NCBI RefSeq assembly: GCF_019977735.1
Contig: NZ_AP025018.1
Span: 3,286,001-3,350,000 of the forward strand
DNA: 64,000 nt
Reading direction: 5' to 3'
From: Calothrix sp. PCC 7716
GTDB taxonomy: Bacteria > Cyanobacteriota > Cyanobacteriia > Cyanobacteriales > Nostocaceae
The stretch's first letter is position 1; every line of letters starts with the position of its first letter. The notes below the pieces were generated by a model that was not told the origin of the DNA, did not search any database, and was given only the letters and a program-made list of their open reading frames with translations. A program made the position numbers and the translations under genes. Below, one piece after another: positions 56,498 to 64,000 of the stretch.

Positions 56498-57556
56498 TTA
56501 CTGATCTTGGAGTTTGCTAGCTTTGAAAGTGTCATATGTGCCCTTAATTGTACCAGCGATAGGGATAGCGACAATAGTTCCGAAAAGTCCAGCGATTTCA
56601 AAACCCATTAATATTGCCACAAAAATCCAGAGTGGATTTAAGCCAATAAAATTACCGATTAATCTCGGCGCCAAAAAGTTATCCTTAACTTGCTGCATAA
56701 TAACCGAACTGAGTCCGACTTGAAGTCCAAGACTCCAGTTTTGCAGCAGTACAAGCACTGTGACTAATCCAATTCCTAACGTAGCTCCAATTACAGGAAC
56801 TAATTGAGAAATACCAATCACAATTGCAAACAACAAAGCAAAAGGCACCTTGAGTACAATAAAAATGGGGATCAGACAAGCAGTCATAAACAAAGCTAGC
56901 AAAATTTGACTGAGAAAAAAATAGTGAAAATTGAGTTGTATCGATTTTGTCAGGGGTTCACGGATATTATCGGGTAAAAGACTAGATAAACCAAACCAAA
57001 CAGTGTCACCATAAAGCAACATGTAAAACGCTAGTACAATAACTAGTATAAAATCTAATATCCATAACACAATCGAAGAAGCAAAACCGACTGCACCAGA
57101 AGCTACCTGCTGTACTACATTTTGAATATAAATTTGGATATTGGCATTAATCTGCTTGCTAACAACGGTAAAATCTAGAGGTAAACGCCGTTCCCTGGCT
57201 AATTTCTCTAAAAAAAGCAAGTTTGATTGACTCTGAGTCAATAAATTGGGTATTTTGTTCAATAATTGTGTAGCTTGGTCAATTATGACTGGTACTAGTG
57301 TTACACCGAGTATCACAAAAACCATCAAAGTAACCAGCAAAACGAGGGTAACAGCTTGCGTGCGGTTCAAATACGCGCGTTCAAAAAACTTGACAAGGTA
57401 GTTGAGCAAAAAAGCCAGAATAGCAGCAACACTCAAAATCGTGATAGGGTGCTGGAAAAAATTGAACAACTGTGACAGTATCCAAACATTGAGAGCGATA
57501 ATAGGACCGCTCAGACCATAAAATAGTAAATTTTTAAATGTTGCTGAACGGCGCAT
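56498..57556 (-). CDS. AI-2E family permease
   Basis: The 352-residue membrane protein has about eight hydrophobic segments. It contains the family pattern ILSVAAILAFLLNYLVKFFE near the N-terminus and FLAPRLIGNFIGLNPLWIF near the C-terminus. The family includes PerM/YhhT and TqsA. The substrate is unknown, and an autoinducer role should not be assumed. It is divergent from pdxH, sharing a 111-bp upstream region. Confidence 0.9.
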   Translation of the reverse strand: MRRSATFKNLLFYGLSGPIIALNVWILSQLFNFFQHPITILSVAAILAFLLNYLVKFFERAYLNRTQAVTLVLLVTLMVFVILGVTLVPVIIDQATQLLNKIPNLLTQSQSNLLFLEKLARERRLPLDFTVVSKQINANIQIYIQNVVQQVASGAVGFASSIVLWILDFILVIVLAFYMLLYGDTVWFGLSSLLPDNIREPLTKSIQLNFHYFFLSQILLALFMTACLIPIFIVLKVPFALLFAIVIGISQLVPVIGATLGIGLVTVLVLLQNWSLGLQVGLSSVIMQQVKDNFLAPRLIGNFIGLNPLWIFVAILMGFEIAGLFGTIVAIPIAGTIKGTYDTFKASKLQDQ

Positions 57557-57667
57557 AATAAGGGCGGGTTTACGAAATTTTTTATGATAACTAGGATATA
57601 GGTTAACTCGCCCATACAGCTTTGCGCGGAGTTAAGATAATAAGTCAAGCCAAAAGGAGTGCAGTTG

Positions 57668-58315
57668 ATGGATAAAAGCATAGCAGACCTACGCAAAGAC
57701 TATACCTTACAAGGTCTCCACGAAAACGACGTAGACACCAACCCATTTGTACAGTTTAAACGATGGTTCGACGAAGCGCGCTCTTCCCAACTTCCTGAAC
57801 CAAATGCAATGACACTTGCCACCACCACACAAGAAGGTCAACCATCAGCACGAATAGTACTATTAAAAGACTTTGACGCACGAGGTTTTGTTTTCTACAC
57901 AAACTACAACAGCCATAAAGGGCAAGAACTAGCAGAAAATCCCCAAGCAGCACTGGTGTTTTGGTGGGCAGAACTCGAACGTCAAGTAAGAATATGCGGG
58001 CATGTCGAGAAAGTATCAGATACAGAGTCAGATACGTATTATTACAGTCGTCCAATATCGAGTCGTCTCGGCGCCTGGGCATCAGAGCAAAGCGAAGTGA
58101 TAGAAAACCGCGAAGTATTAGAACAGCGTTTTAAAGAATTAGAAAGTAAATATTCAGACTCTTATGTTCCACGTCCCTCACATTGGGGGGGTTTACGAGT
58201 TATTCCTTATGAAATTGAATTTTGGCAAGGGCGCCCAAGTCGTTTACATGACCGATTACGATATACTCTTAATGAAGAAGACGGCAGTTGGAAAATTGAA
58301 CGCTTATCACCGTAA
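57668..58315 (+). CDS. pdxH: Pyridoxamine 5'-phosphate oxidase
   Basis: I chose ATG 57668, eight bases after AAAGGAG; a GTG nine bases earlier overlaps that ribosome site. The protein has the PdxH patterns [36 protein letters not shown] and the C-terminal [14 protein letters not shown]. It oxidises pyridoxamine or pyridoxine phosphate to PLP with FMN. The cluster upstream contains two PLP enzymes, but this gene is a separate housekeeping unit. Confidence 0.96.
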   Translation: MDKSIADLRKDYTLQGLHENDVDTNPFVQFKRWFDEARSSQLPEPNAMTLATTTQEGQPSARIVLLKDFDARGFVFYTNYNSHKGQELAENPQAALVFWWAELERQVRICGHVEKVSDTESDTYYYSRPISSRLGAWASEQSEVIENREVLEQRFKELESKYSDSYVPRPSHWGGLRVIPYEIEFWQGRPSRLHDRLRYTLNEEDGSWKIERLSP

Positions 58316-58316
58316 T

Positions 58317-58410
58317 CTTGTAGCACAGGCATCAATCTTGTAGCATAGGCGTCTCGCCTGTGCAGTCATATAGTTATTTATAGGACGGGCAAGGATGCCC
58401 ATCCCACAAG
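58317..58410. repeat. Two adjacent dispersed hairpin repeats
   Basis: TTGTAGCATAGGCG-tct-CGCCTGTGC forms one hairpin, preceded by a partial copy (TTGTAGCACAGGC). Then GGGCAAGGATGCCC with ATCCCACAAG matches the element at 53618. They lie just after pdxH and may help terminate it. Confidence 0.6.
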
Positions 58411-58541
58411 AGCTTGATTATAATTTTAATTATGAAATTTTATGTAAGTATTCAGTGTTAATACTTAGATATATAGTCAATATTTATGATAAAAATTAAA
58501 TTAAGATTGTTATTTAATCTACTTGTATAATTGTAGTTACT

Positions 58542-58796
58542 GTGCTTATGCAGAAAGGTAAAATCGGGATTCAAGTACTTCGTATATTAAAACAACGTGA
58601 CTTAAAGCAGCGTGAAATTAGTCAACTTCTTGGTATTCCACAACCAGAAGTATCTCATTTAATGAAGGGAGAATTTCAACGCTTTAGTGAGGGAAAACTT
58701 CTAACTTTTCTTAAACGACTCGATACGGAAATTACCTTACATCTTCGTCCTCGTCATGGAGACTCACTAAAGAGTGAAACTATAATCTCGCTGTAG
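58542..58796 (+). CDS. XRE-type HTH protein, orphan antitoxin-like
   Basis: The 84-residue protein (GTG 58542 or ATG 58548) contains a helix-turn-helix of the HTH_37 kind: LKQREISQLLGIPQPEVSHL, then GEFQRFSEGKLLTFLKRL. These are usually antitoxins or regulators paired with an upstream RelE/HigB-type toxin. No toxin gene is present within 200 bp upstream, so it looks like an orphan. It marks the left edge of a region rich in defence-gene debris. Confidence 0.8.
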   Translation: MLMQKGKIGIQVLRILKQRDLKQREISQLLGIPQPEVSHLMKGEFQRFSEGKLLTFLKRLDTEITLHLRPRHGDSLKSETIISL

Positions 58797-58919
58797 AAAT
58801 TATATGTTAGTACTAAGTCCGATAGCCGTTGAAAATTCATCGGTGAAGAGTTCGTCATAAATACCGTTCTCGTAGCTCAAACATTCTTTATAAATTTGAG
58901 ATTGTATCATTGGAATTTT

Positions 58920-59279
58920 TTATATAGAAAAACGATTATTTTTTAATCCTTCCTCAAGTAGAGGATAAGTTTCCTCATCATAATCCGATTCATCTTGCAT
59001 CCATTCAGAAACAAGCTTGTTCACATTTTCTATGCAATTATTTTTTACCTCTTTTTCTTCAATAAGCTGAATATAAATTGCGGCAAATACTGGACTTATT
59101 TGTTTACTAAGATGAGAGATTATTTCATGATTTCCGTGACTGGAAATGTTATTTTTCTCAATCAATTCATCAACTTTAACTCTTATCTCTATTAATTGTT
59201 TGAAAGTCAATAGTTCTAATTGTTGCTCAATTAAGTATAGCGGTGATGATGTATCTTGCATAGCTTTTCCAATAATCAT
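58920..59279 (-). CDS. Hypothetical protein
   Basis: The 119-residue acidic protein is mostly helical in appearance (LIEQQLELLTFKQLIEIRVK; VNKLVSEWMQDESDYDEE). It has no signal peptide or membrane segment. I do not recognise a family. The start ATG overlaps the ancestral stop (TGA) of the frameshifted gene upstream, so the two formed an operon. Confidence 0.6.
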   Translation of the reverse strand: MIIGKAMQDTSSPLYLIEQQLELLTFKQLIEIRVKVDELIEKNNISSHGNHEIISHLSKQISPVFAAIYIQLIEEKEVKNNCIENVNKLVSEWMQDESDYDEETYPLLEEGLKNNRFSI

Positions 59280-59558
59280 GTTGTTTTTGTTTTTTCACTG
59301 CGACTGGTGCCAAATCAGCGAACATACCGAGAACCAACTCGTACAATCCTTTCTTTGTGCATTTGGGTAACGTTTTTCAAGACGATTACAAGCTGAAATT
59401 TCATCATCATCTATTTCCCAGGCGCCTGTAGAAATATCGACAGCAACTATTTTACTTGCACTACCGGGTTGAAGCTGCGGATAAATATCGCGTTCGTAAA
59501 TCTCATCACCCAGTCTTGCAAATTCTTCTTTACTAAATTGCGGTTGTCGAAGTGCCAT
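59276..59558 (-). pseudogene. Small conserved protein, frameshifted
   Basis: The start is typical of a small cyanobacterial protein family (QPQFSKEEFARLGDEIYERD, then KIVAVDISTGAWEIDDDEI). After RYPNAQ the frame is lost. The -VRVGSRYVR-stop-FG- sequence in another frame continues the family pattern and ends at a TGA overlapping the next ATG. One frameshift plus one stop codon therefore inactivates the tail. The product of the original start frame has 87 residues. Confidence 0.7.
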
Positions 59559-59791
59559 AATTTTTCATTATCGTTTTTCTTATAATCTATAATTGTACCA
59601 TTTTAGTTGAAGATACAATACTATTCTTATCTATTAGTGCGTAGAGGCAATATAAGCGTGCTTTCATCACGGTTACAATTGAATTTAACTCGCTTGCATT
59701 TGTAAAAAGCGTAACATTGAAAACAACTATATAATTAATTCTGGACGGGGAGTAGCCCAAAAATTACCTTTACCCTATAGGTGATTGTTTT

Positions 59792-59857
59792 ATGGTTAAG
59801 CTAGAACAACCAGAAGCTGGCTTCAGAAACGTAAATCCATATAATAAACTGCTATGA
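59792..59857 (+). CDS. Very short ORF coupled to the next gene
   Basis: A 21-codon ORF ([20 protein letters not shown]) ends ATGA, overlapping the start of the chimeric gene at 59854. It could be a leader peptide or the last codons of a lost upstream gene. Evidence is limited to the overlap. The remainder of 59559-59853 shows nothing else. Confidence 0.3.
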   Translation: MVKLEQPEAGFRNVNPYNKLL

Positions 59858-60420
59858 AATACGGTGAGTTGATTCAATTTGAGCCTATTGAAACTGTAAT
59901 ACAGTTACAGGACGCTAGCGAGTTGGCTGAAGCACAGCGACTGGTTGCTACTTATGTTATTTCCTCAGAAATGGCGGAAAGACTTACTTCTACTGTTCGT
60001 AATCCATTAATCGCGCGTGCGTTGAAATTAATTGGCTTTGCCAAACTTTCTGGTTCTGGTTTGCGCCAAATCTCCCGTGGGTATGATGCAAAACGTCGTC
60101 CTCCTATTATTCAATCTGAAGACCAAAACAACCGCTTTTACATCGAGCTTGATTCGCGTCCATTACAAATTATTGCCGATACTTTTTGGAAACAGCGTTT
60201 GGGAGTTACTATTACTCCTGAAGCTGCAAAAATCTTGGGACTTTTGGGTAGTGTTCCTGCGGGGATGACTCTTGCAGAAATTTGTTCGGGAACAGGCGCC
60301 GACAGTGATGACGCACTCGTAATGTGCCAAGATTTACAAAAACAAATGCTAATTGACTTTGAAATAGAAAAGTATAAGCTGAAATCGCATTTGTTAGATT
60401 TGGCACTCTTAGGCGCCTGA
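59854..60420 (+). pseudogene. Chimeric ORF: DUF6079-type ATPase start fused to ATP-binding/RecG-like protein end
   Basis: Residues 1-45 ([20 protein letters not shown], then [14 protein letters not shown]) match the start of large phage-resistance ATPases of the DUF6079/BrxC-PglY kind. From about residue 47 the text changes to [20 protein letters not shown] and [17 protein letters not shown]. This looks like the C-terminus of AlbA/RecG-like ATP-binding proteins. No Walker motif remains. The frame stays open across the junction near 59990. The simplest reading is a deletion of several kilobases that joined two genes of a former defence locus. The family calls are from memory of sequence patterns. 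Confidence 0.6.
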
Positions 60421-60457
60421 AGGTAGTTAAAAATATGTTTGAGTACTTGCTTCCAGA
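60412..60457 (+). repeat. Diverged copy of the ATPase gene's start region
   Basis: GGCGCCTgAAGGTAgTT, followed 23 bp from the palindrome start by ATGTTTgAGTAcTTGCTT, parallels 62165-62210 at the same spacing. It encodes MFEYLLPEYF, like MFKYLLAKNF of the ATPase at 62188, but soon stops. It is a relic of a duplicated ATPase gene start. Confidence 0.55.
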
Positions 60458-60492
60458 ATATTTTTACATTTCTACGTGATTCAAATGGCAAA

Positions 60493-61389
60493 ATGTATAC
60501 AGAAAAACAAATAGAAACTTTATTTGGTGCCAAAACATTAGAGTATCTCAAAAATAAAAATATAGGTGGTATTAGTAGTAACAAAGGAATTAAATATGAA
60601 GATATCTTTGCTGTTTATCAACTGGCTTTGTTGTCAAGATGTGTAATCGAATGTAATAAGGAAATAGATATACTAAGCCAGTGTTTTGCCTTTGTTGACG
60701 ACTTGATAATTGATTGCAAAACGGAAGCAGTACTAAGACACTATCAACTCAAAAATAGTTCTAATGTTGTCTGGGGAGATGGAGAAAAAACAATATGCGA
60801 CGATTTTCAAAACCAATACACCTTAAATCAAGCCATATCTAGGGAGTCTGAAATATATCTTGTAGTTTCTTCACAGGAACTTAGAGAAAAATTAAATAAA
60901 AGTATACCTAATGATATAAAGAATTATAGTAAGGTATTGTATTTTTGCTATGATAATAGTTTACCTCGAATAATCGACAAGGAGCTTGATTTTAGACGCT
61001 CAATTGAGTACCTATGTGCTTTTGACAATCCAGACCCAGACAAACTTGAATGTGTAGCATCTGTACTATTAGGAGCTTGGACAGCAAGTGATAAATCTAT
61101 TGCATCCGTAATGGATATACTAAGAAAAGCTCAAGAGTTCATTCCTTCATACATTCGCAGTTTCCAAGCTGGATTAGATTTAGACCCTGAAGTAAAAAAA
61201 ATCTTAAATAATGTTAATTCATTTACGTACAAAATTTCAAGAGGATTTTTATGTTGGGAGTTTGAGGACGGGCTTGAGGAAGGTATACTTTCCTACAGTA
61301 TTGAAACCGAACGTTTCCAAAAATTTCAGGAGTTAATAAAAAAGAATCGACCTACTTGTTTTGAAGAGTTAGAGGTCTTTTTAATATGA
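60493..61389 (+). CDS. Putative PD-(D/E)XK nuclease-like protein of a three-gene defence-type operon
   Basis: I chose ATG 60493 (MYTEKQIETLFGAKTLEYLK); an upstream TTG at 60439 lies inside a repeat relic. The 298-residue protein shows GIKYEDIFAVYQLALL (about 32-47), VDDLIID (68-74) and RHYQLKNSSNVVWGDG (82-97). The G..YE, DD and Q-x-K spacing resembles the cores of DUF4297/Cap4-like dsDNA nucleases, but this is a weak motif match. The C-terminal half is helical with no known domain. It overlaps the next gene by 4 bp (ATGA). It may be the effector or sensor of the operon. Confidence 0.7.
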   Translation: MYTEKQIETLFGAKTLEYLKNKNIGGISSNKGIKYEDIFAVYQLALLSRCVIECNKEIDILSQCFAFVDDLIIDCKTEAVLRHYQLKNSSNVVWGDGEKTICDDFQNQYTLNQAISRESEIYLVVSSQELREKLNKSIPNDIKNYSKVLYFCYDNSLPRIIDKELDFRRSIEYLCAFDNPDPDKLECVASVLLGAWTASDKSIASVMDILRKAQEFIPSYIRSFQAGLDLDPEVKKILNNVNSFTYKISRGFLCWEFEDGLEEGILSYSIETERFQKFQELIKKNRPTCFEELEVFLI

Positions 61390-62126
61390 CTAGAGCTTAT
61401 TCAGACTTCTGTAATGATGATATCCAGACTTGGTTAGAAATTTTAGCTGATAAAAGTATTGAGCCTCAGCTATACAAAAAAACTATGATCCAGCTTGGTA
61501 GTAGCCTGGGTGATTGCATTTTGGCTCAAATTGATAATAAAGAGTCTGATGTGTATTTAGCATCTACAGTGGAAGATGCTGATTTTTTGGCTAAGGGTAT
61601 ACTAACTAGTTTAGAAAATAGGTTGTCTAAACTTGCTTTTGCTTGTTTTTGGAATAAACGTTTTTCTCCTTTTGAAATAGAAGATTTAAAAGTTGCTCCG
61701 ATTTTAAAAAAATATCAAGAACCGACTGAAAATAAAATTAAATATTTAATAGTTGTAAAATCTATTATTTCGGGTGCATGTGTAGTCCGAACAAATTTAG
61801 TTAATCTGATTCAAAAAATTGAGCCGGAAAAAATATTTATAGCGGCACCTGTAATTTACTACAATGCAGAAGAAAAGCTCAAAAATGAATTTGAAGAACA
61901 TATTTATCAGAAATTCAAGTTTTTCTACTTTGCTAAGGATACAGAAAGGACTCCTGAAGGTGAAGTCATTCCCGGAATAGGTGGAAATGTCTACACAAGA
62001 TTAGGTTTTAAAAATCAGGATGACAAAAATCAATATATTCCAGAAATAGTAAAGCAAAGACGTGCTAATCTTCTTAGTCGTAATAACACTTTAGAAAGGG
62101 ATAAAACTTCACACATTTCTTTCTAA
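61386..62126 (+). CDS. Phosphoribosyltransferase-like protein of the same operon
   Basis: The 246-residue protein has DADFLAKGILTSL, then a strand-loop-helix KYLIVVKSIISGACVVRTNL and a second strand KIFIAAPVIYY. It ends with PGIGGNVYTRLGF. This order suggests a PRTase fold, but the usual acidic pair in the PRPP loop (DD-x-x-T/S-G) is replaced by KSIISG. Classical PRPP chemistry is therefore uncertain. Similar proteins occur beside ATPases and nucleases in defence-like loci, from memory. It is translationally coupled to the nuclease-like gene. Confidence 0.65.
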   Translation: MTRAYSDFCNDDIQTWLEILADKSIEPQLYKKTMIQLGSSLGDCILAQIDNKESDVYLASTVEDADFLAKGILTSLENRLSKLAFACFWNKRFSPFEIEDLKVAPILKKYQEPTENKIKYLIVVKSIISGACVVRTNLVNLIQKIEPEKIFIAAPVIYYNAEEKLKNEFEEHIYQKFKFFYFAKDTERTPEGEVIPGIGGNVYTRLGFKNQDDKNQYIPEIVKQRRANLLSRNNTLERDKTSHISF

Positions 62127-62187
62127 TAGTTATATACTTAAATCAATGCTATTAAAGCAAGAGAGGCGCCTAAAGGTAATTCAAATC

Positions 62188-63210
62188 ATGTTTAAGTATT
62201 TGCTTGCAAAAAATTTCGGTATTTTTAAGCGCTTAGAATGCCAAGAACATCAAAAAATAAATATTATCATTGGTGAAAATGATACAGGAAAGAGCTATAT
62301 CCTAAAGCTTTTATATACTATTGCCAAGAGTGTCGAAGAATATACGAAACTTTCCGATGAAAAAAGCTGGGAACAAATTTTATCAGATAAAATGCTTTTC
62401 ATATTTCAACCCAGTAAGCTTAATCTTGGTAGAATAGTTCGTAGAAGCGGTAACACTCTACATGTAAAAGCACTACTACAAGGGGATAAATATAGTTTTT
62501 CGTTTGGTAAAGGCGCCAAATATAGTATAACTGAATGTGGGGAAGCTGCGAAGAAACTAGATTTAAATGCTTTATACATACCTTCAAAAGAATTTCTCAC
62601 CGCTCTTGATAATATAGAAACATTTTATAAACAGCTAAGAGCTTTTGGTTTTGACCAAACTTATCAAGATTTAATTGAAGTCTTAGCAGTACGAGCTTCT
62701 ATTAAAAAATTGGATAAACCTCTCGAAGATGTTCTTAACTCCTTACAAAATTTATTTCAAGGAGAACTCAGTGTAGAAGAAAAACGATTTATCTTTAAAT
62801 GCTGTGGCGAGAAATATGAACTGTCACAAGTGGCAGAAGGTATCAAAAGAATTAGTTTATTGACTACATTAATTCGTAATGGAGCAATTAAAAAGGGTAC
62901 GATTTTATTTATTGATGAGCCAGAGACGAGCTTACATCCTCGTACCATCATTGCTTTGTGTGAGATACTTTTTGCACTGAGTCAAGCTGGTGTACAAATT
63001 TATATGGCTACTCATAGCTACTTTGTACTAAAGAAGTTTGAATTAATCGCGCGTAAACACCAAGAAAGTATTCAGTTATGTTGCTTGGAAAAAGCAGAAG
63101 ATATTAACGCTAAATTTTATGATATTAGAGAAGGAATGCGGGATAATCTCATTATCGATACATCTATAAAGCTCTATGAAGAAGATGTTAGGCTAGATAT
63201 TGAAGCGTGA
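62188..63210 (+). CDS. OLD/ABC-type AAA ATPase of the same operon
   Basis: I chose ATG 62188 (MFKYLLAKNFGIFKRL), the usual beginning of this family, over ATG 62146. The 340-residue protein has Walker A GENDTGKSY, a signature-like SQVAEGIKRIS, Walker B TILFIDEPETSLHP and a switch His in MATHSYF. It resembles the ATPase half of OLD-family and RecF-like proteins without a TOPRIM domain. Such ATPases often act as sensors in anti-phage systems with a separate effector. It is 61 bp after the PRTase-like gene on the same strand. Confidence 0.85.
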   Translation: MFKYLLAKNFGIFKRLECQEHQKINIIIGENDTGKSYILKLLYTIAKSVEEYTKLSDEKSWEQILSDKMLFIFQPSKLNLGRIVRRSGNTLHVKALLQGDKYSFSFGKGAKYSITECGEAAKKLDLNALYIPSKEFLTALDNIETFYKQLRAFGFDQTYQDLIEVLAVRASIKKLDKPLEDVLNSLQNLFQGELSVEEKRFIFKCCGEKYELSQVAEGIKRISLLTTLIRNGAIKKGTILFIDEPETSLHPRTIIALCEILFALSQAGVQIYMATHSYFVLKKFELIARKHQESIQLCCLEKAEDINAKFYDIREGMRDNLIIDTSIKLYEEDVRLDIEA

Positions 63211-63304
63211 GTATGTCATTTTGCCCATGTAATGCATGTTACCTTGGTGAAAGACCAGACAACGATTAAAATGAAACTATCTTAGTGCTGCTATGTTAAA
63301 TTCT

Positions 63305-63384
63305 GATCCCCCCTAACCCCCCTTAGTAAGGGGGGAACAAGAGAAATTATTAGCCCCCCCTTATCAAGGGGGGTTGGGGGGATC
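63305..63384. repeat. GATCCCCCC...GGGGGGATC inverted repeat
   Basis: An 80-bp element whose ends GATCCCCCCTAACCCCCC and GGGGGGTTGGGGGGATC pair. TTAGTAAGG and CCTTATCAAGG are inside. This is a well-spread intergenic element in cyanobacteria. It follows the ATPase gene. Confidence 0.7.
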
Positions 63385-63424
63385 AATTCTAGATAACCTA
63401 ATTTTAATCGTATCCAAAAATACA

Positions 63425-63571
63425 ATGCTCGATACATGGTTATGGAGTGAAGAACATCGGCAGTTATGTAAAGTTATTGAAACCCAAACACTTTGGGGCA
63501 ATACTTTCTGCCGTATATGGCTACCTAACCAAGATACACCTACTAAAAAACCTGATAAAAAGTGGCAATAA
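63425..63571 (+). pseudogene. N-terminal fragment of a large helicase-like gene
   Basis: The frame MLDTWLWSEEHRQLCKVIET, then LWGNTFCRIWLPNQDT, resembles the opening of large SNF2/DEAD-box helicases found in bacterial defence loci. It ends after 48 codons. No helicase motifs follow. The assignment rests on a short remembered pattern. Confidence 0.4.
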
Positions 63572-63711
63572 CTTATAAAATCACTACCTTCACCAGTTAT
63601 GGAGCCACGGTGAATGCCCCTATATTCGTAACCTTCATTTCTTCTCGTTCAAGTGGAACTTGAACTTCAGTAGGGTTAACCTTTCCCTTTTGCCTCCCCC
63701 CAGACTTGTTG

Positions 63712-64000
63712 CTACCTCCCAGATGAGCGCTTTTTATGGGTCTTTTTCTGAGATTCAGCTACTAAGGAATCTAGTAAGAACTGAAGTACGGTATCGAGTT
63801 GAAACATACGGGGTCTACGGACAAAGAACTTTTTCAGCCATGCTGAAATCCTTCTCCAACCTCCCCCAAAACCTACGTCTTTCCAATCCTCCGGTCGAAA
63901 AAACGTAGTGAGAGTTTTTAACCATTTCTGGGGGATATACTCTCGAAAACCCATAGCTCTTCTAGCTATTACCATTGCAGCAGAACTACCACTATTCAAT
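63712..64000 (-). CDS. Unrecognised ORF running off the window
   Basis: The minus-strand frame is open from the window edge to 63712 (about 95 codons), reading RRAMGFREYIPQKWLKTL, then FRPEDWKDVGFGGGWRR. It is basic and Trp-rich. The overlapping plus-strand frame (63660-63908) is less convincing. I do not recognise the family; a transposase or other mobile-element protein is possible. Its beginning lies outside the window. Confidence 0.35.
   Translation of the reverse strand, partial: LNSGSSAAMVIARRAMGFREYIPQKWLKTLTTFFRPEDWKDVGFGGGWRRISAWLKKFFVRRPRMFQLDTVLQFLLDSLVAESQKKTHKKRSSGR

Noticed and set aside
56498-57556. Autoinducer-2 exporter role
   Set aside because: The family name is historical; nothing in the sequence or neighbours shows AI-2 transport.
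60493-63210. Assignment of the three-gene operon to Lamassu
   Set aside because: Lamassu needs a long SMC-like LmuB with coiled coils. The ATPase here is about 340 residues without a long coiled coil, and the middle protein is PRTase-like.
1-64000. CRISPR array
   Set aside because: No regular direct repeats with spacers were seen; repeated motifs are hairpin elements or gene duplicates.
1-64000. tRNA or rRNA genes
   Set aside because: No cloverleaf with a TTCRANY arm or rRNA-like stretch was recognised by eye. A tRNAscan run would settle this.

Overview
The window looks like chromosomal DNA of a filamentous, probably heterocyst-forming cyanobacterium. It is AT-rich and carries typical cyanobacterial genes: a TonB receptor with an AMIN domain, xisH/xisI, a CYP110-like P450, scpA and a mannose-1-phosphate guanylyltransferase-like gene. 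It also has many short hairpin repeats of the kind seen between cyanobacterial genes. The palindrome GGCGCC occurs about 40 times by eye, where about 4 would be expected, while the classic HIP1 octamer GCGATCGC was seen only three times. No species is claimed.

Positions 1-40900 (all plus strand) hold a hybrid NRPS/PKS gene cluster whose 5' end lies outside the window. The line reads: [C]-A(Ser)-PCP-C-A(Gly)-PCP; a free-standing C domain lacking its catalytic His; a JmjC/cupin oxygenase; a Dab-forming aminotransferase (EctB type); half-C-A(Dab-like)-PCP; KS-AT-KR-ACP with a damaged AT; TubC-dock-C-A(Thr)-PCP; a PanP-type decarboxylase; KS-AT-KR-ACP; KS-AT-(dead KR)-ACP; and C-A(beta-Ala-like)-PCP-TE with a Cys nucleophile. 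A P450, two SDRs, two small conserved proteins and an MbtH protein follow. Two precursor enzymes match two unusual adenylation codes: EctB with Dab, and PanP with beta-alanine. The amino acid assignments are by-eye readings of the ten-residue codes.

Positions 41100-53000 are a rearranged zone. A type II thioesterase gene is cut after its active site by a degenerate IS982-family element. Beyond that lie a truncated DUF1636 gene, a siderophore-type binding lipoprotein and a TonB receptor (all minus strand), and then the distal part of a thioesterase. Further copies follow in various states of decay: an internally deleted thioesterase, a truncated phosphopantetheinyl transferase, an acyl-AMP ligase remnant, one intact thioesterase, a xisH/xisI pair, another thioesterase tail, and finally an intact Sfp-type transferase. 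This suggests repeated duplication and loss of a thioesterase-PPTase cassette serving the cluster.

Positions 53100-58400 are mostly ordinary chromosome: a brnT/brnA pair (BrnT internally shortened), an NDP-sugar pyrophosphorylase, scpA, an AI-2E-type permease and pdxH. Positions 58500-64000 look like a decayed defence island: an orphan HTH antitoxin-like gene, a frameshifted gene, a chimeric ORF joining two unrelated defence-type proteins, and a helicase start fragment. Inside it is an apparently intact three-gene operon (60493-63210) encoding a nuclease-like protein, a phosphoribosyltransferase-like protein and an OLD/ABC-type ATPase. I cannot match this operon to a named system, and it is the best candidate here for an undescribed defence system.
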